From: Spirochaetaceae bacterium | Lineage (GTDB): Bacteria > Spirochaetota > Spirochaetia > Treponematales > Rectinemataceae | DNA length: 64,000 nt | Reading direction: 5' to 3' | NCBI GenBank assembly: GCA_025356015.1 | Contig: JANXYO010000040.1 | Span: 1 to 64,000 of the forward strand | Shown here: positions 53,491 to 62,232 of the stretch, piece after piece | Layout of the letters: the number at the start of each line of letters is the position of its first letter | Numbering within the stretch: position 1 is the stretch's first letter | Made by a program: the position numbers and the translations under genes | The notes under the pieces: model-generated | The model's database searches: none | What the model was told of the DNA's origin: nothing | What the model saw: only the letters and a program-made list of their open reading frames with translations

Positions 53491-56040
53491 ATGGGATTCG
53501 CTCAAGTATCGGTGATCGCGACCCTCGCCGTCTCCTCACTTCTGGCAAGTGTCCTCTGCCTCTACCTCCTCGAGCGGAGGCAGGAATCCCCGGCGGCCCT
53601 CTACATGGGCCTCCTCATGGCCGCTGTCGCCTGGTGGTCGGGCCTCAACGCCTTCGAATACATGGTCGGAAGCCTCAGGGCCAAGATCTTCGTAGCCAAC
53701 CTCGAGTACCTTGCGATCGCCTGCATACCCATCCTGTGGTTCGCCTTCGGCAGCTCCCTGGCGAGCGAGGAGAGATCGGGGAGGGGCAGCGACCCGAAGA
53801 TGGCGATCTGGATTGTCCCTGCCCTGACGGCCATCCTCGTCTGGCTTGATCCCCTGCTCGGCCTGGTGCGGAGCTCCTTCCGTCTCGAGGTCCAGGGCGG
53901 CTTCACGACAATTGGCAAGGAATTCGGTCCCTGGTTCTGGCTGCACTCGGCCTACTCCTACCTGTGGATCCTGGTCGGCACCGCGATGGTCCTGCGCAGC
54001 AGCGGAAGCAAGCGGGGTTCGGGGCGGATGCAGGCGCCCATGCTGGTCGTCGGGGCCCTCCTGCCCGTCGCGGCGAACCTGTTCTACGTCTCGGGATACT
54101 TCCCCTTTAGCGCTGTCGATCCCACGCCCCTCGCCTTCTCCTTCACCGGCCTCCTGCTCTTCATCAACCTCGCCCGCTTCCGCTTCCTGGCACTCCTCAC
54201 TTCGGCACGGGCCTCGGCCATCGAGCACCTCAGGGACCCCGTCATGGTCCTCGACCGCCGGGGCCGCCTCGTCTACGCGAACGCGGCTGCCCGCTCTGTC
54301 TTCGCCGCCGACGCTCTCAAGCGCTGGGAGAGCCGGGGCGAGCCGCCCCTGCCATTCCCCGCCGCTGACGAGACAGGAGAGGACCATGCCGACTTCCCCT
54401 TCGAGGGCCGACGCTACGAGTCCCGCTCGGCCGAGCTCAGGGCCAGGGGCCGGCTTGTTGGCCGGTTGGTGACACTCTACGACGTGACCCGCAGGGCCGT
54501 CGCCGAGGATTCGCTCAAGGAAGTGAATCGCGACCTCGAGGCCAAGATCGCCCAACGCACCAAGGACCTCGAGGAGACCGCGAGCCGGCTTTCGCTGGAG
54601 CTCGAGTACCGGACGAAGAACGAGCGCCGCCTCTTCCACGACGCCATGCACGATCCCCTCACGGGACTCGCGAACCGAAGCCTCCTCACGAGCAGGATCG
54701 ACCTGGCGGTGAGCCGCTCTCGCCGGGATCCGACCGCGCTCTACGGGATCCTGTACATCGACTTCGACGGCTTCAAGGCCGTCAACGACAGCTTCGGCCA
54801 CGACGCGGGCGACTACTTCCTGCGCGAGATCGGGCGGCGCCTCCTTAGGGCTGTCAGGGATGTCGACACCGTCGCGAGGCTGGGAGGGGATGAGTTCGTA
54901 GTCCTCCTCGACGGCATCAAGGGCCCAGGCGAGCTCGACGAGATCGCCGACCGGATCAACGACGGGCTCTCCGTCCCCCTGCTTATCGGCGCCGACCACG
55001 TCGTCCCCTCGGCGAGCGTGGGGGTCCTCATCGGCGAAAGCGGCTACGAGGAGTCCGAGGAGATCCTGCGCGACGCCGACATCGCGATGTACTCGGCCAA
55101 GGCCGCCGGAAAGAACCGCCGCGAGGTCTTCAGGCCCGAGATGCGCTCGGACCGCGCGACGAGGAACCGCCTCACGAACGACCTTCGCAGCGCCATCGCC
55201 TCGGGAGGGATAAGCCTCGCCTTCCAGCCCATCGTCCGCATGGACGGGGTCCTCGCGGGCTGCGAGGTCCTCGCCCGCTGGCTCCATCCCGAGTTCGGCA
55301 ACGTGGGCCCTGACCGCTTCATCCCCATAGCCGAGGCCTCGGGCCTCATCGTGCCCCTCGGGACCTATGTTCTCATCGAGGCCCTCAAGACGGCGGCGGC
55401 ATTACGGGACGCCGGCCTCTTCGCGCACTGGGTCGCCCAGGATCCATTCTTCTTCGCGGTCAATATCTCGGCGATCCAGCTCGATCAGCCCGACTTCCCC
55501 GAGGTGGTTCTCAATTCCATCGAGCGCTTCGGCCTGCCCCGCTCATGGCTCCACCTTGAGATCACCGAGTCGGCGATCATGGAGAGCCGCCATTCCTCCC
55601 TGGGCGCCGTCGAGCGCATCGCCGCCGCGGGCATATCCATCAAGCTCGACGACTTCGGCACGGGCTATTCCTCCCTCGGCCACCTCCACGTGATCCCCGT
55701 GGACTCGGTGAAGATAGACCGCGGCTTCATACAGCGCATGGGCGAGTGGTCAGACCTGGGTTCCTCTCCGGCCGGCATGGTCCGCGGCATCATCACCCTG
55801 GTCCACGAGCTGAGCAAGGTCGTGGTCGCCGAGGGCGTGGAGACCGAGGCCCAGGCCGAGCAGCTGCGGCGCTTTGGCTGCGATTTCGGCCAGGGCTACC
55901 TCTTCGGCAAGCCCATGGATTCGGGCGCCCTCGCCCTCCTCCTGGGTGGAGCCGTGACGAGGATCAGCCTCGAGGGCGTGATCTCGGAGGAGGGGGGAGC
56001 TCGGGCCGACAGGAGCGGGCCCGTTGGCGAAATAGTTTGA
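53491..56040 (+). CDS. Membrane GGDEF-EAL protein (c-di-GMP synthesis and breakdown)
   Basis: An 849-residue protein. The N-terminal part has seven hydrophobic segments (residues 5-235), resembling the 7TM histidine-kinase sensor region. A PAS-like domain (HLRDPVMVLDRRGRLVYANAAARSVF) and a coiled coil precede GGDEF (DPLTGLANRSLL, RLGGDEFVVLLDG), which is intact and carries an RDVD inhibitory I-site five residues before it. The EAL domain keeps its catalytic set: CEVLARW, NISAIQL, EITES, DDFGTGYSSLG, VKIDRGFI, VAEGVET, QGYLFGKPM. It could both make and degrade c-di-GMP. The 3' end overlaps the GntR gene's promoter. Confidence 0.93.
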   Translation: MGFAQVSVIATLAVSSLLASVLCLYLLERRQESPAALYMGLLMAAVAWWSGLNAFEYMVGSLRAKIFVANLEYLAIACIPILWFAFGSSLASEERSGRGSDPKMAIWIVPALTAILVWLDPLLGLVRSSFRLEVQGGFTTIGKEFGPWFWLHSAYSYLWILVGTAMVLRSSGSKRGSGRMQAPMLVVGALLPVAANLFYVSGYFPFSAVDPTPLAFSFTGLLLFINLARFRFLALLTSARASAIEHLRDPVMVLDRRGRLVYANAAARSVFAADALKRWESRGEPPLPFPAADETGEDHADFPFEGRRYESRSAELRARGRLVGRLVTLYDVTRRAVAEDSLKEVNRDLEAKIAQRTKDLEETASRLSLELEYRTKNERRLFHDAMHDPLTGLANRSLLTSRIDLAVSRSRRDPTALYGILYIDFDGFKAVNDSFGHDAGDYFLREIGRRLLRAVRDVDTVARLGGDEFVVLLDGIKGPGELDEIADRINDGLSVPLLIGADHVVPSASVGVLIGESGYEESEEILRDADIAMYSAKAAGKNRREVFRPEMRSDRATRNRLTNDLRSAIASGGISLAFQPIVRMDGVLAGCEVLARWLHPEFGNVGPDRFIPIAEASGLIVPLGTYVLIEALKTAAALRDAGLFAHWVAQDPFFFAVNISAIQLDQPDFPEVVLNSIERFGLPRSWLHLEITESAIMESRHSSLGAVERIAAAGISIKLDDFGTGYSSLGHLHVIPVDSVKIDRGFIQRMGEWSDLGSSPAGMVRGIITLVHELSKVVVAEGVETEAQAEQLRRFGCDFGQGYLFGKPMDSGALALLLGGAVTRISLEGVISEEGGARADRSGPVGEIV

Positions 56041-56065
56041 CAGATCGGCAAAACGGCCGGATACT
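56037..56065 (+). promoter_or_regulatory. Promoter of the GntR-controlled cluster
   Basis: TTGACA (overlapping the TGA stop of the preceding gene), 17-base spacer, GATACT. The predicted start lies at about 56072, directly before the tandem operator-like repeat. Confidence 0.7.
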
Positions 56066-56072
56066 CAGGTCC

Positions 56073-56100
56073 ATCTGGTTAATCAGATCTGGTTAATCAG
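56073..56100. promoter_or_regulatory. Tandem operator-like 14-bp repeats
   Basis: ATCTGGTTAATCAG occurs twice, back to back (56073-56086, 56087-56100). Each contains the near-palindrome CTGGTTAATCAG. The pair covers the predicted transcript start of the GntR gene, so autorepression by blocking transcription is the natural reading. Confidence 0.7.
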
Positions 56101-56128
56101 TTGGGAGCGCTATCCGGATGTTCGACAA

Positions 56129-56857
56129 ATGAGCCCCCTGGCCGAGCCCCCCGAGGACCCCACGTCCAATTCCGAGATGACGGTGATCACCTTCATCAGG
56201 GACCAGATCGTCTCAGACGACCTCAAGCCGGGGGACAAGCTGCCCTCAGAGCGCGAGCTCTGCGAGCGGCTGAAGGTGAGCCGGGGCTATATCCGCAAGG
56301 CCCTCGTGAAGCTCAACCACATCGGCCTCATCGAGACCCTCCCGCAGAGGGGCACCATCGTGGCCGGCTTCAGCAGCAAGGCCATCTCCGGGCTGCTCTC
56401 CAGCATCGGGAACTTCGACGGCAGCTTCGAGCCCTTCGACCTCTTCGAGATCCGCACCAACCTCGAGACCTTCTCTGCCCGCCAGGCTGCACGGAGGGCG
56501 GGCAAGGCCGAGCGCGAGGCGATAGTGAGCTGGCACGCCGCCCTGAAAGCCAAGGTCGATCTGGGCATACGGGCCCTCGAGGAGGACCACCTCTTCCACC
56601 TCGCCATCGCGAAAGCCAGCTGCAACGCCGTCTGCTTCGCCCTCATCTGCTACATCACGCCCCAGATCCTGTCCCTCTCGGCCAAACCCGAGGCAAGCTC
56701 GGGGAAGGACAGGCTGGTCCATACCTACGAGGAGCACGACAGGATAGTCGCCTGTATCCTCGCCGGCGATCCCGATGGCGCCGAGGCCGCCATGCGGGAG
56801 CACATGGAGAAGGCCTGGAAGCGCAGATCGCCGGGTTCGGCCTCGAGGTGGGGATAG
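56129..56857 (+). CDS. GntR/FadR-family transcriptional regulator
   Basis: A 242-residue regulator. The winged HTH is at residues 17-85 (DLKPGDKLPSERELCERLKVSRGYIRKALVKL, GLIETLPQRGTIVAGF); the C-terminal FCD-type ligand domain has LFEIRTNLETFSARQAARRA and EEDHLFHLAIAKAS, with spaced acidic and His residues that can bind a metal. The effector is probably a sugar acid or related metabolite, by family. It precedes the sugar import genes by 96 bases and overlooks a tandem operator-like repeat. Confidence 0.9.
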   Translation: MSPLAEPPEDPTSNSEMTVITFIRDQIVSDDLKPGDKLPSERELCERLKVSRGYIRKALVKLNHIGLIETLPQRGTIVAGFSSKAISGLLSSIGNFDGSFEPFDLFEIRTNLETFSARQAARRAGKAEREAIVSWHAALKAKVDLGIRALEEDHLFHLAIAKASCNAVCFALICYITPQILSLSAKPEASSGKDRLVHTYEEHDRIVACILAGDPDGAEAAMREHMEKAWKRRSPGSASRWG

Positions 56858-56953
56858 GAGTCCTTTCCACGATCCATCGCATTTGCCCCCCGCCTCGCGC
56901 GTGAGGGGCTCACAGAGTCTCAAAGCATTTCGCTTTCCAAGGAGGTTCGGGCA

Positions 56954-58177
56954 ATGAAAAAGATCATGGCTTTCGCCCTCGTTCTCGCCGCGTCGCTGAC
57001 CATGTCGGCATTCGCGGCGCCCGTGACGATCACCCACTGGTACTGGGCCGATTCGCCGGCCTTTTCCCAGACGATGCAGAAGATGGCCGCCGACTTCAAC
57101 GCTTCCAACGGCAAGGGCATCACGGTCGTCGCCCAGGAATATCCCTGGGACGGCGGTGGCTACAGCGAGATGCTGTTCAGGACGGCGATGGGCGGAGGCG
57201 GACCCGACACAAGCTCGGCCAAGCTCACCTCGACGCCCCTCTTCACCGCGAACAACATCTGGGTGAACCTCGAGAGCTACATCAACGGCTGGAAGGACAA
57301 GGCCCTGATCAACACGAGCCTCTATGACACGATCAAGGGAGCCTCGGGCGGCAAGGGCATCTTCCTCATGCCCTGGAACACCCAGGTCCTCTACGTGTAC
57401 TACAGGCCCTCGATGTTCAAGGCAGCCGGAATCTCGGTGCCCAAGACCTACGCCGAGTTCCTCGAGGCCTGCAAGAAGCTCACCCGCGACACCAACGGGG
57501 ACGGCAAGACCGACGTCTACGGCTTTGGCATGCGCGGGGCGAAGGGCGGACAGGAACCCTGGGGCAGCTTCATCTACGCCCGCGGCGGCAACTTCGCCGA
57601 CCTCTCGGGCGCCAAGGCCGTCCAGGGCATGCAGGACTACATCGACCTGTACAAGAACGGCTATGTCCCTCCCACCGCTCCGGCCGACGGCTTCAACGAG
57701 ATCATCGCCAACTTCAAGTCAGGCAAGACCGCGATGACCGTCCACCACATCGGCTCCTCCAACGACATGGTCAAGACCTTCGGTGACGACGTCGACGCCT
57801 TCCCCTTCCCCGGAGACCTGGGCAGGTGGACCTCGATGGGCGACACCGAGAACGTCATGCTGAGCAGCACCAAGAACAAGGAAGCCGCCTTCGAGTGGCT
57901 CTCCTACCTCGCGACCGGCAAGGGCCAGGAGACCTGGTGCACCGTGACAGGCAACGTCCCGGTGAGCAAGGTCGTCCAGCAGCTTCCCTCCTTCCAGAAC
58001 AGCAAGTTCATGAAGGTGTCCATCGAGGGAGCTCCCTTCGCAGGCATCCTCCCCATACTGCCGACCACCACGGAGTGGATCAGCAACGTCTGGCCGAACA
58101 CTATCGGCGCCGCCCTCCTGGGCAAGGTCACCGCGGCCGACGCGATGAAGCAGCTCCAGAAGGCCCTCTACCAGTAA
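56954..58177 (+). CDS. CUT1 sugar-binding protein
   Basis: A 407-residue extracellular solute-binding protein of family 1. A signal peptide (MKKIMAFALVLAASLTMSAFA) is followed by VTITHWYWADSPAFSQTMQKMAADFNA, FLMPWNTQVLYVYYRPSMFKAAGI, TRDTNGDGKTDVYGFGMRG, and a C-terminal helical part (AAFEWLSYLATGKGQETW). DTNGDGKTD looks like a calcium-binding loop. The ATG follows AAGGAGG. It delivers a sugar or sugar acid to the two permeases that follow. Confidence 0.9.
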   Translation: MKKIMAFALVLAASLTMSAFAAPVTITHWYWADSPAFSQTMQKMAADFNASNGKGITVVAQEYPWDGGGYSEMLFRTAMGGGGPDTSSAKLTSTPLFTANNIWVNLESYINGWKDKALINTSLYDTIKGASGGKGIFLMPWNTQVLYVYYRPSMFKAAGISVPKTYAEFLEACKKLTRDTNGDGKTDVYGFGMRGAKGGQEPWGSFIYARGGNFADLSGAKAVQGMQDYIDLYKNGYVPPTAPADGFNEIIANFKSGKTAMTVHHIGSSNDMVKTFGDDVDAFPFPGDLGRWTSMGDTENVMLSSTKNKEAAFEWLSYLATGKGQETWCTVTGNVPVSKVVQQLPSFQNSKFMKVSIEGAPFAGILPILPTTTEWISNVWPNTIGAALLGKVTAADAMKQLQKALYQ

Positions 58178-58230
58178 GAAGACCCAGGTGCTCCGGAGAT
58201 GGCGGCCCCCCAAAAAGGGGCGCCTTCCCG

Positions 58231-58270
58231 GGGGCCGGCCGCCGCCCTTTGAGCGAAGGCGGCCGGCCCC
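58231..58270. repeat. 13-bp perfect stem-loop between binding protein and permease
   Basis: GGGGCCGGCCGCC / GGCGGCCGGCCCC with a 14-base loop, in the gap between the binding protein and permease genes. A smaller CCCC...GGGG hairpin precedes it. It lacks a T run, so it is likely an mRNA stabiliser or a REP-type element. Confidence 0.75.
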
Positions 58271-58310
58271 TGAAGGGGCGGGGGATCCACCAAAAGGACC
58301 GGAAGCATCG

Positions 58311-59192
58311 ATGCAACGAAAGACAAGCCCCTGGCCCTATGTCCTCCTGGCACCCGCCCTCCTCATCGTCGTGCTCGTGGTGCTTGTGCCGGTCGTGAAC
58401 GCCATCCTCATGAGCTTCCAGAGCTACGACCTGCGCCGCCCCGCGGCCATCAGGTTCGTGGGCCTCAGGAACTATTTCGCGGTGCTGGCCGACCCCCTCT
58501 TCCTCCAGGCGGTATGGAAGACCTTGCTCTGGGTCCTGGTCGGCGTGGGCCTGCAGTTCGTCTTTGGCTTCATCCTCGCCCTGCTGCTTAACAGGAAGTT
58601 CTTCGGCCGGGGCCTCGTGCGCTCGCTTAGCCTCATCCCCTGGGTCACGCCGGGAGTCCTCATAGGCCTCATGTGGCGCTGGATCTACGACGGCAACTAC
58701 GGGGTGCTCAACGACCTGCTCCTCCGGCTCGGCCTGATCCACGACAAGATCCCCTTCCTCGCCCTCGAGCAGACAGCCTTCCCCCTGGTGATACTCACCA
58801 TCGTCTGGCAGGGCATCCCCTTCTTCGCGATCATGCTGCTGGCCGGCCTCCAGGGCATCCCCGACGAGCTCTACGACGCCGCCGACGTCGACGGGGCGAG
58901 CGGCCTGCAGAAGCTCTTCCGCATCACCATTCCCTCCCTTAGGAACGTCATCTACGTCACCACCCTCCTGCGCGTGATCTGGGTGGCGAACTCCGTCGAC
59001 GTCATCTTCAACCTGACCGAGGGCGGGCCCGCGTACTCGACCCAGACACTGAGCGTGTATGTCTTCAACAAGGGCAACTCGCTCAACTTAAGCTACGCCT
59101 CGACCCTCGCGATAATGCTCGCCCTGGGTCTGTCGCTCATCGCGGCGGCCTACTTGCGGAACATATTCCAGAGCCAGGGGAGCAAGGCATGA
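58311..59192 (+). CDS. CUT1 sugar ABC permease, first
   Basis: A 293-residue permease with six membrane helices (first helix PYVLLAPALLIVVLVVLVPVV). The EAA loop that docks the ATPase reads LYDAADVDGASGLQKLFRITIP near residue 190. It is MalF/UgpA-like. I chose the ATG at 58311 over an upstream start inside the hairpin region; it gives the usual N-terminus. It overlaps the next permease gene by four bases. Confidence 0.92.
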   Translation: MQRKTSPWPYVLLAPALLIVVLVVLVPVVNAILMSFQSYDLRRPAAIRFVGLRNYFAVLADPLFLQAVWKTLLWVLVGVGLQFVFGFILALLLNRKFFGRGLVRSLSLIPWVTPGVLIGLMWRWIYDGNYGVLNDLLLRLGLIHDKIPFLALEQTAFPLVILTIVWQGIPFFAIMLLAGLQGIPDELYDAADVDGASGLQKLFRITIPSLRNVIYVTTLLRVIWVANSVDVIFNLTEGGPAYSTQTLSVYVFNKGNSLNLSYASTLAIMLALGLSLIAAAYLRNIFQSQGSKA

Positions 59193-60022
59193 GAAAGAAG
59201 CAGAGCCTCCTCGCCGCCCTGCCCGGCTACCTGGTGCTGGCCCTGCTGCTGGCGTTTCTCCTCTTTCCCTTCTACTGGACCTTTGTCACCTCGATAAAGA
59301 GCGATGGCGAGCTTTACGGCAGCTCGGTGAGCTACTGGCCAAAGAGGCCGAACTTCGACTCCTACCGCAAGCTCTTCAGCGACTTCAACTTCCTCCGGCC
59401 CATGGCCAACAGCCTCATCGTCGCCGCCTCCACGACCCTCGTGTCCCTTGTGGTGTCCCTGCTGGCCGCCTACAGCTTCTCCCGGTTCCGGTTCAAGGGG
59501 CGCAAGATCCTCATGACCCTGTTCCTCACCAACAACATGTTCCCCACCGTCCTCCTCCTGATCCCCCTGTACGCGATCATGCGAAAGCTCGGGATGCTCT
59601 ACACCCCCGGCTCGCTCATCCTGTCCTACACGACCTTCACGATCCCCTTCTCGATCTGGCTCCTCAACGGCTACCTCGACGACCTGCCGTCCTCCCTCGA
59701 GGAGGCCGCGATGGTGGACGGGGCCAACAGGGCCCAGGCCTTCCTCCAGATAATCCTCCCCATCCTCATGCCATGCGTCGTCGCCACCGGGGCCTACGTC
59801 TTCATGACCTCCTGGAACGAGTACACCTTCGCCGTCATGTTCACGAACGAGGCCTCGAGGACCATCCCCGTGGCCCTGCGGAACCTCGTGGGCCTCCTCG
59901 GGGTCCAGTGGGGGATGATGACGGCGGGGGGCATACTCACGATCATACCGGTCTGCATCATGTTCTTCTTCGCGCAAAAAAGGCTGATCGCGGGCCTCAC
60001 CGCAGGTGCCGAGAAAGGCTGA
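59189..60022 (+). CDS. CUT1 sugar ABC permease, second
   Basis: A 277-residue MalG/UgpE-like permease. The first helix is YLVLALLLAFLLFPFYWTFVTSI; the EAA loop is LEEAAMVDGANRAQAFLQIILP near residue 170. With the preceding permease it forms the channel. No ATPase gene follows, which points to a shared ATPase such as that at 10 kb. Confidence 0.92.
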   Translation: MRKKQSLLAALPGYLVLALLLAFLLFPFYWTFVTSIKSDGELYGSSVSYWPKRPNFDSYRKLFSDFNFLRPMANSLIVAASTTLVSLVVSLLAAYSFSRFRFKGRKILMTLFLTNNMFPTVLLLIPLYAIMRKLGMLYTPGSLILSYTTFTIPFSIWLLNGYLDDLPSSLEEAAMVDGANRAQAFLQIILPILMPCVVATGAYVFMTSWNEYTFAVMFTNEASRTIPVALRNLVGLLGVQWGMMTAGGILTIIPVCIMFFFAQKRLIAGLTAGAEKG

Positions 60023-60042
60023 TGAATAAGGAGCCGTTTCAC

Positions 60043-60861
60043 ATGGACAATGCTTCTCTCACGCAAAAGGCAAGGCAGCTGCGCCGGGACATCCTCAAGA
60101 TGCTCTACCTCTGCCAGTCAGGCCACCCGGGCGGCTCGCTCTCGAGCCTCGAGATCCTGATGGCCCTCTACTACAAGGTCGCGAAGACCGACTCCCGGAA
60201 GCCGCGCTGGGAAGACAGGGACAGGATAGTGCTCAGCAAGGGACACGCCTGCCCGGCCCTCTACGCCGTCCTCGCCGACAGGGGCTTCTTCCCCCGCGAG
60301 GATCTCTGGCGCCTGCGGCAGATAGACAGCCACCTCCAGGGCCATCCCGACATGAACAAGACCCCCGGCATCGATGCCAGCACGGGTTCCCTCGGCCAGG
60401 GCATTTCGATCGCTGTCGGCATGGCCCTCGCCGCGAAGACCCGGAAGGCCGGCTACAGGGTCTTCTGCGTCATAGGAGACGGCGAGGCCCAGGAGGGCCT
60501 GGTGTGGGAGGCGGCGATGGCCGCGGCCCACTACAAGCTGGACAATCTCGTGGTGCTCATGGACCACAACGGCCTGCAGATCGACGGGCCCAACGACCAG
60601 GTGATGGGCCTGGGAGACATCGCCGCGAAGTTCGCGGCCTTTGGCCTTGAGACCCGCAGGGCGGACGGCCACGACATTGATTCGATCGCGGGCGCCTTGG
60701 GCTCTGGTCATGCGGGCAAGCCCCTGTTCGTCCAGTGCGAGACCGTGAAGGGCAAGGGCGTCTCCTTCATGGAGGACAACCCCGGCTGGCACGGCAAGCC
60801 GATGAACGACAAGGAATACGCTGCCGCGATCGCGCAGCTGGGAGGAACAGTCGATGCCTGA
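60043..60861 (+). CDS. Transketolase, N-terminal subunit
   Basis: A 272-residue thiamine-diphosphate-binding half of a split transketolase. CQSGHPGGSLSSLEILMALYY, STGSLGQGISIAVGMALAAK, and the ThDP/Mg motif GDGEAQEGLVWEAAMAA...N are present. Transketolases move two-carbon units between sugar phosphates. I chose ATG 60043, nine bases after AAGGAG; ATG 60022 overlapping the permease stop is possible. It overlaps its partner gene by eight bases. In this sugar cluster it may be specialised rather than the pentose-phosphate housekeeping enzyme. Confidence 0.92.
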   Translation: MDNASLTQKARQLRRDILKMLYLCQSGHPGGSLSSLEILMALYYKVAKTDSRKPRWEDRDRIVLSKGHACPALYAVLADRGFFPREDLWRLRQIDSHLQGHPDMNKTPGIDASTGSLGQGISIAVGMALAAKTRKAGYRVFCVIGDGEAQEGLVWEAAMAAAHYKLDNLVVLMDHNGLQIDGPNDQVMGLGDIAAKFAAFGLETRRADGHDIDSIAGALGSGHAGKPLFVQCETVKGKGVSFMEDNPGWHGKPMNDKEYAAAIAQLGGTVDA

Positions 60862-61798
60862 GCCCAAGTCCCTGAGGGTCGCCTACGGCGAGGCGCTGGT
60901 GGAGCTCGGAGCCACGAACGGGAAGATGGTCGTCCTCGACGCCGACCTGGCCCACGCCACCATGACCTCGATGTTCGAGGCAAAATACCCCGAGCGCTTC
61001 TTCAACTTCGGCCTGGCCGAGGCGAACATGATGTGCGCCGCGGCCGGCTTCGCCCACTCCGGCTTCGTCCCCTTCGCGAGCACCTTCGCCCTCTTCGGCA
61101 CGGGCCGGGCCTACGAGCAGATCCGGAATTCGATAAGCTACGTGAACGCCAACGTGAAATTCGGGCTCTCGCACTCCGGGCTCTCGGTCGGAGAGGACGG
61201 GGGAAGCCATCAGAGCATCGAGGACATAGCCCTCATGCGCGTGCTTCCCGGCATGACGATCCTCGTCCCCTGCGACCCCATCGAGACGAGGAAGGCCGTC
61301 TTCGCCGCGGCGGCCATCGACGGACCCGTCTACATACGCGTCGCCCGGCCAATAGTCGAGAACATCACCACAGAGTCGACGCCCTTCGTGCCCGGCGAGG
61401 CATGCGTCCTTCGCGAAGGAGGCGACATCTGCATCGCCGCCACCGGCCTCATGGTGAAGGAGGCCCTCAAGGCGGCCGAGCTCCTCGCCGCCCTTGGCAT
61501 CAAGGCGGCAGTCGTGAACTTCCACACGATCAAGCCCTTCGACTCGAAGCGCGTCCTCGACATGGCCAAAGGCTGCGGGGCCATCGTCACGGTCGAGGAG
61601 CACTCGGTCATCGGTGGCCTGGGCTCGGCGGTGGCCGAGGTCCTCGCCGGAAACTCAAGTGCGAAGTTCGAGAGGATAGGCATCCAGGACAGGTTCGGGA
61701 AGTCGGGGAAGCCCGCCGATCTCTTCGCGGAATACGGCCTGACCGCGGCGAACATCTGTTCGCGCTGCGAGGCCCTCCTGGGGCGAGGTGTCGGATGA
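60854..61798 (+). CDS. Transketolase, C-terminal subunit
   Basis: A 314-residue partner with the pyrimidine-binding and C-terminal domains. FNFGLAEANMMCAAAGFAHSG has the catalytic Glu that activates ThDP, and LSHSGLSVGEDGGSHQSIEDIALMRVLPGM plus VYIRVARP and GIKAAVVNFHTIKPFDSKRV follow as in DXS/transketolase C halves. The stop overlaps the cupin ATG. Confidence 0.92.
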   Translation: MPEPKSLRVAYGEALVELGATNGKMVVLDADLAHATMTSMFEAKYPERFFNFGLAEANMMCAAAGFAHSGFVPFASTFALFGTGRAYEQIRNSISYVNANVKFGLSHSGLSVGEDGGSHQSIEDIALMRVLPGMTILVPCDPIETRKAVFAAAAIDGPVYIRVARPIVENITTESTPFVPGEACVLREGGDICIAATGLMVKEALKAAELLAALGIKAAVVNFHTIKPFDSKRVLDMAKGCGAIVTVEEHSVIGGLGSAVAEVLAGNSSAKFERIGIQDRFGKSGKPADLFAEYGLTAANICSRCEALLGRGVG

Positions 61799-62196
61799 TG
61801 AGGATCGAGGAGCATTCCCACCAGGACTCGGGCCTGGTGCGCGTCTACGAGAACGCGAAATGGATGGTGGGCATCAAGAACTGGAAGAGCGCCAACGACA
61901 TAGCCAACATCGACTGCCTCGAGCGCCACAACGGCACGGACGAGCTCTTCGTCCTCTTGGATGGGACCTGCACCCTCCTGTTCGCCAACGAGGCGGAGGG
62001 AAGCCTCGTGATGGAGGCGGTGAGGATGGAGCCGCTCAAGGTCTACAACATCCCCCGGACCCTCTGGCACAACACGGTGACGACCAAGTCCACGAAGCTC
62101 GTCCTGATCGAGGACTCGTCGACCTCGGGAGCGAACAGCGATGTCCTGATGCTCACCGACGCACAGAGGGCCGAGGCGAGGAAGCTGGCCGGCTAG
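61795..62196 (+). CDS. Cupin-like protein
   Basis: A 133-residue protein of predicted beta-barrel (cupin) type: ECLERHNGTDELFVLLDGTCTLLF, then EPLKVYNIPRTLWHNTVTTKSTKLVLIED. The two blocks are spaced like cupin motifs 1 and 2, with one His kept in the second; motif 1 lacks the usual HxH. It may bind a sugar or metal, or act as an isomerase or epimerase. Start is one of two adjacent ATGs (61795 or 61798). I do not recognise a specific family. Confidence 0.65.
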   Translation: MMRIEEHSHQDSGLVRVYENAKWMVGIKNWKSANDIANIDCLERHNGTDELFVLLDGTCTLLFANEAEGSLVMEAVRMEPLKVYNIPRTLWHNTVTTKSTKLVLIEDSSTSGANSDVLMLTDAQRAEARKLAG

Positions 62197-62232
62197 GGGA
62201 CGGGAGGCCGGGGCCCGCAGGGAGGCTGGAGA

